Assembly (NCBI GenBank): GCA_039707655.1
Contig: CM077666.1
Coordinates: forward strand, 240,652,166-240,716,165
Reading direction: 5' to 3'
Length of the DNA: 64,000 nucleotides
DNA from: Elymus sibiricus
Lineage: Eukaryota > Streptophyta > Magnoliopsida > Poales > Poaceae
Position 1 is the stretch's first letter; every line of letters starts with the position of its first letter. The translations under genes were made by a program, and so were the position numbers. The notes beneath the pieces are model-generated. The model was not told where the DNA came from, ran no database searches, and saw only the letters and a list, made by a program, of their open reading frames with translations. Of this stretch, positions 63,460 to 64,000 are shown in pieces.

Positions 63460-64000
63460 GCTTATCTCAAGCACCTAGCACTTTTATGCGTGTGATGCAT
63501 TACGTTCTACGCAAATTAACTGGCATTTGTGTTGTGGTATACTTTGATGACATTCTTGTGTTTAGCCAATCGCTTGAAGATCATGTCGTACATCTTAGGG
63601 AAGTTTCGCAAGTTCTTAGAAACGAGCGCCTTTATGCTAATATGGAAAAATGCACTTTTGGTGTTGACAAGCTTGTTTTCTTGGGCTTTGTAGTCTCCTC
63701 TAAGGGTGTTCAAGTTGATGAAGCTAAAATTGATGCTATTAAAACTTGGCCACAACCAACCAATTTGCTTCAAGTGCGTAGTTTCCTTGGCTTAGCTGGA
63801 TTTTACCGTCGCTTTGTGAAGGATTTTAGCACTATTGCATCACCATTGCACACATTGAGTAAGAAGAATACACCATTTGTTTGGGGTCCATCCCAAGATG
63901 CCGCATTTAATTTGCTTAAGAACTTGCTTGCTCATGCTCCTTTACTTGCCTTACCCAATTTTGAGAAAACCTTTGAAGTGCATTGTGACTCTAGTGGTAA
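63427..64000 (+). pseudogene. pol: RT C-terminal part and RNase H start of M
   Basis: In the next frame: [19 protein letters not shown], catalytic YFDD ([13 protein letters not shown]) near 63540, [34 protein letters not shown], then RNase H FEVHCDSSGN at the window edge. Confidence 0.92.

Larger units (their letters stand above)
62635..64000 (+). mobile_element. Element M: continuation of element D
   Basis: Plus-strand gypsy pol starting mid-protease at GVIHNGRTNHYSFKMKGNEF and running off the right edge. D ended 85 codons upstream of this point in the shared gag-pol map. L sits directly at its left edge. Confidence 0.85.

Noticed and set aside
1..64000. Host protein-coding, tRNA or rRNA genes
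   Set aside because: All stretches I could assign belong to LTR elements. The only tRNA-like matches are primer binding sites of 9-14 bases.

Overview
The window is repeat DNA from a large plant genome, most likely a grass (Poaceae, possibly Triticeae). Every stretch I could assign belongs to Ty3/gypsy-type LTR retrotransposons stacked inside one another. I found no host gene, tRNA, rRNA or CRISPR array. The plant assignment rests on the gag-pol lineage (integrase downstream of RNase H, initiator-Met-tRNA primer sites, very long leaders) and on the density of nesting. The species cannot be fixed from the sequence.

Layout. Element A (minus, 1-5864, 3' end outside the window) sits in a plus-strand LTR remnant P (5865-6063). 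P abuts element C (minus, 6064-18117), which is split by the full-length element B (minus, 7896-16225). At 18117 C is fused head-to-head with D (plus, 18118-19834). Element E (minus, 19835-43656) is inserted in D and carries two insertions. One is F (plus, 22534-35874, TSD CATGT), itself split by G (plus, 29655-34587, TSD AAGAA). The other is H (minus, 38102-43200, TSD TTTTT). Element K (minus, 43657-59692) sits in the 5' LTR of E, and J (minus, 44086-52387, TSD CCCGT) sits in the 3' LTR of K. L (minus, 59693-62634) follows, and D resumes as M (plus, 62635-64000), about 255 bp of coding sequence downstream of where it broke off at 19834. One deletion with its breakpoint near 59692 explains the missing 5' part of K, the right part of the LTR of E, the missing piece of D/M and the missing 3' half of L.

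Two groups are present. Group 1 (A, B, C, E, F, J, K, D/M) has LTRs running TGATGCGGAGC...CCCTACA(T/A)CA, a G-run polypurine tract and a Met-tRNA-type primer site. B, D/M, F, J and K carry gag-protease-RT-RNase H-integrase, all broken by stops and frameshifts. A, C and E have a gag-like start but no RT or integrase. Group 2 (G, H, L) has LTRs starting TGATGAGGA and, in G and H, an AAGAAAGGGAGGA polypurine tract. L carries a gag, G a gag plus a novel domain, H a protease-like domain plus the novel domain.

Three observations stand out. (1) All five elements without RT or integrase (A, C, E, G, H), from both groups, share an unrecognised Cys- and aromatic-rich protein region, called domain X here. 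(2) Reading frames run through the polypurine tract into the LTR. The length of the G run decides whether pol stops at the LTR's own first bases, takes a short tail, or reads a U3-encoded tail conserved between families. (3) Between that U3 coding tail and the TATA box each family carries an array of short inverted-repeat motifs (CCCGTGCGCACGGG, ACCGGTTGTACCGGT or AGCGGTACTACCGCT). In group 1 the same motif type recurs in the 5' leader.
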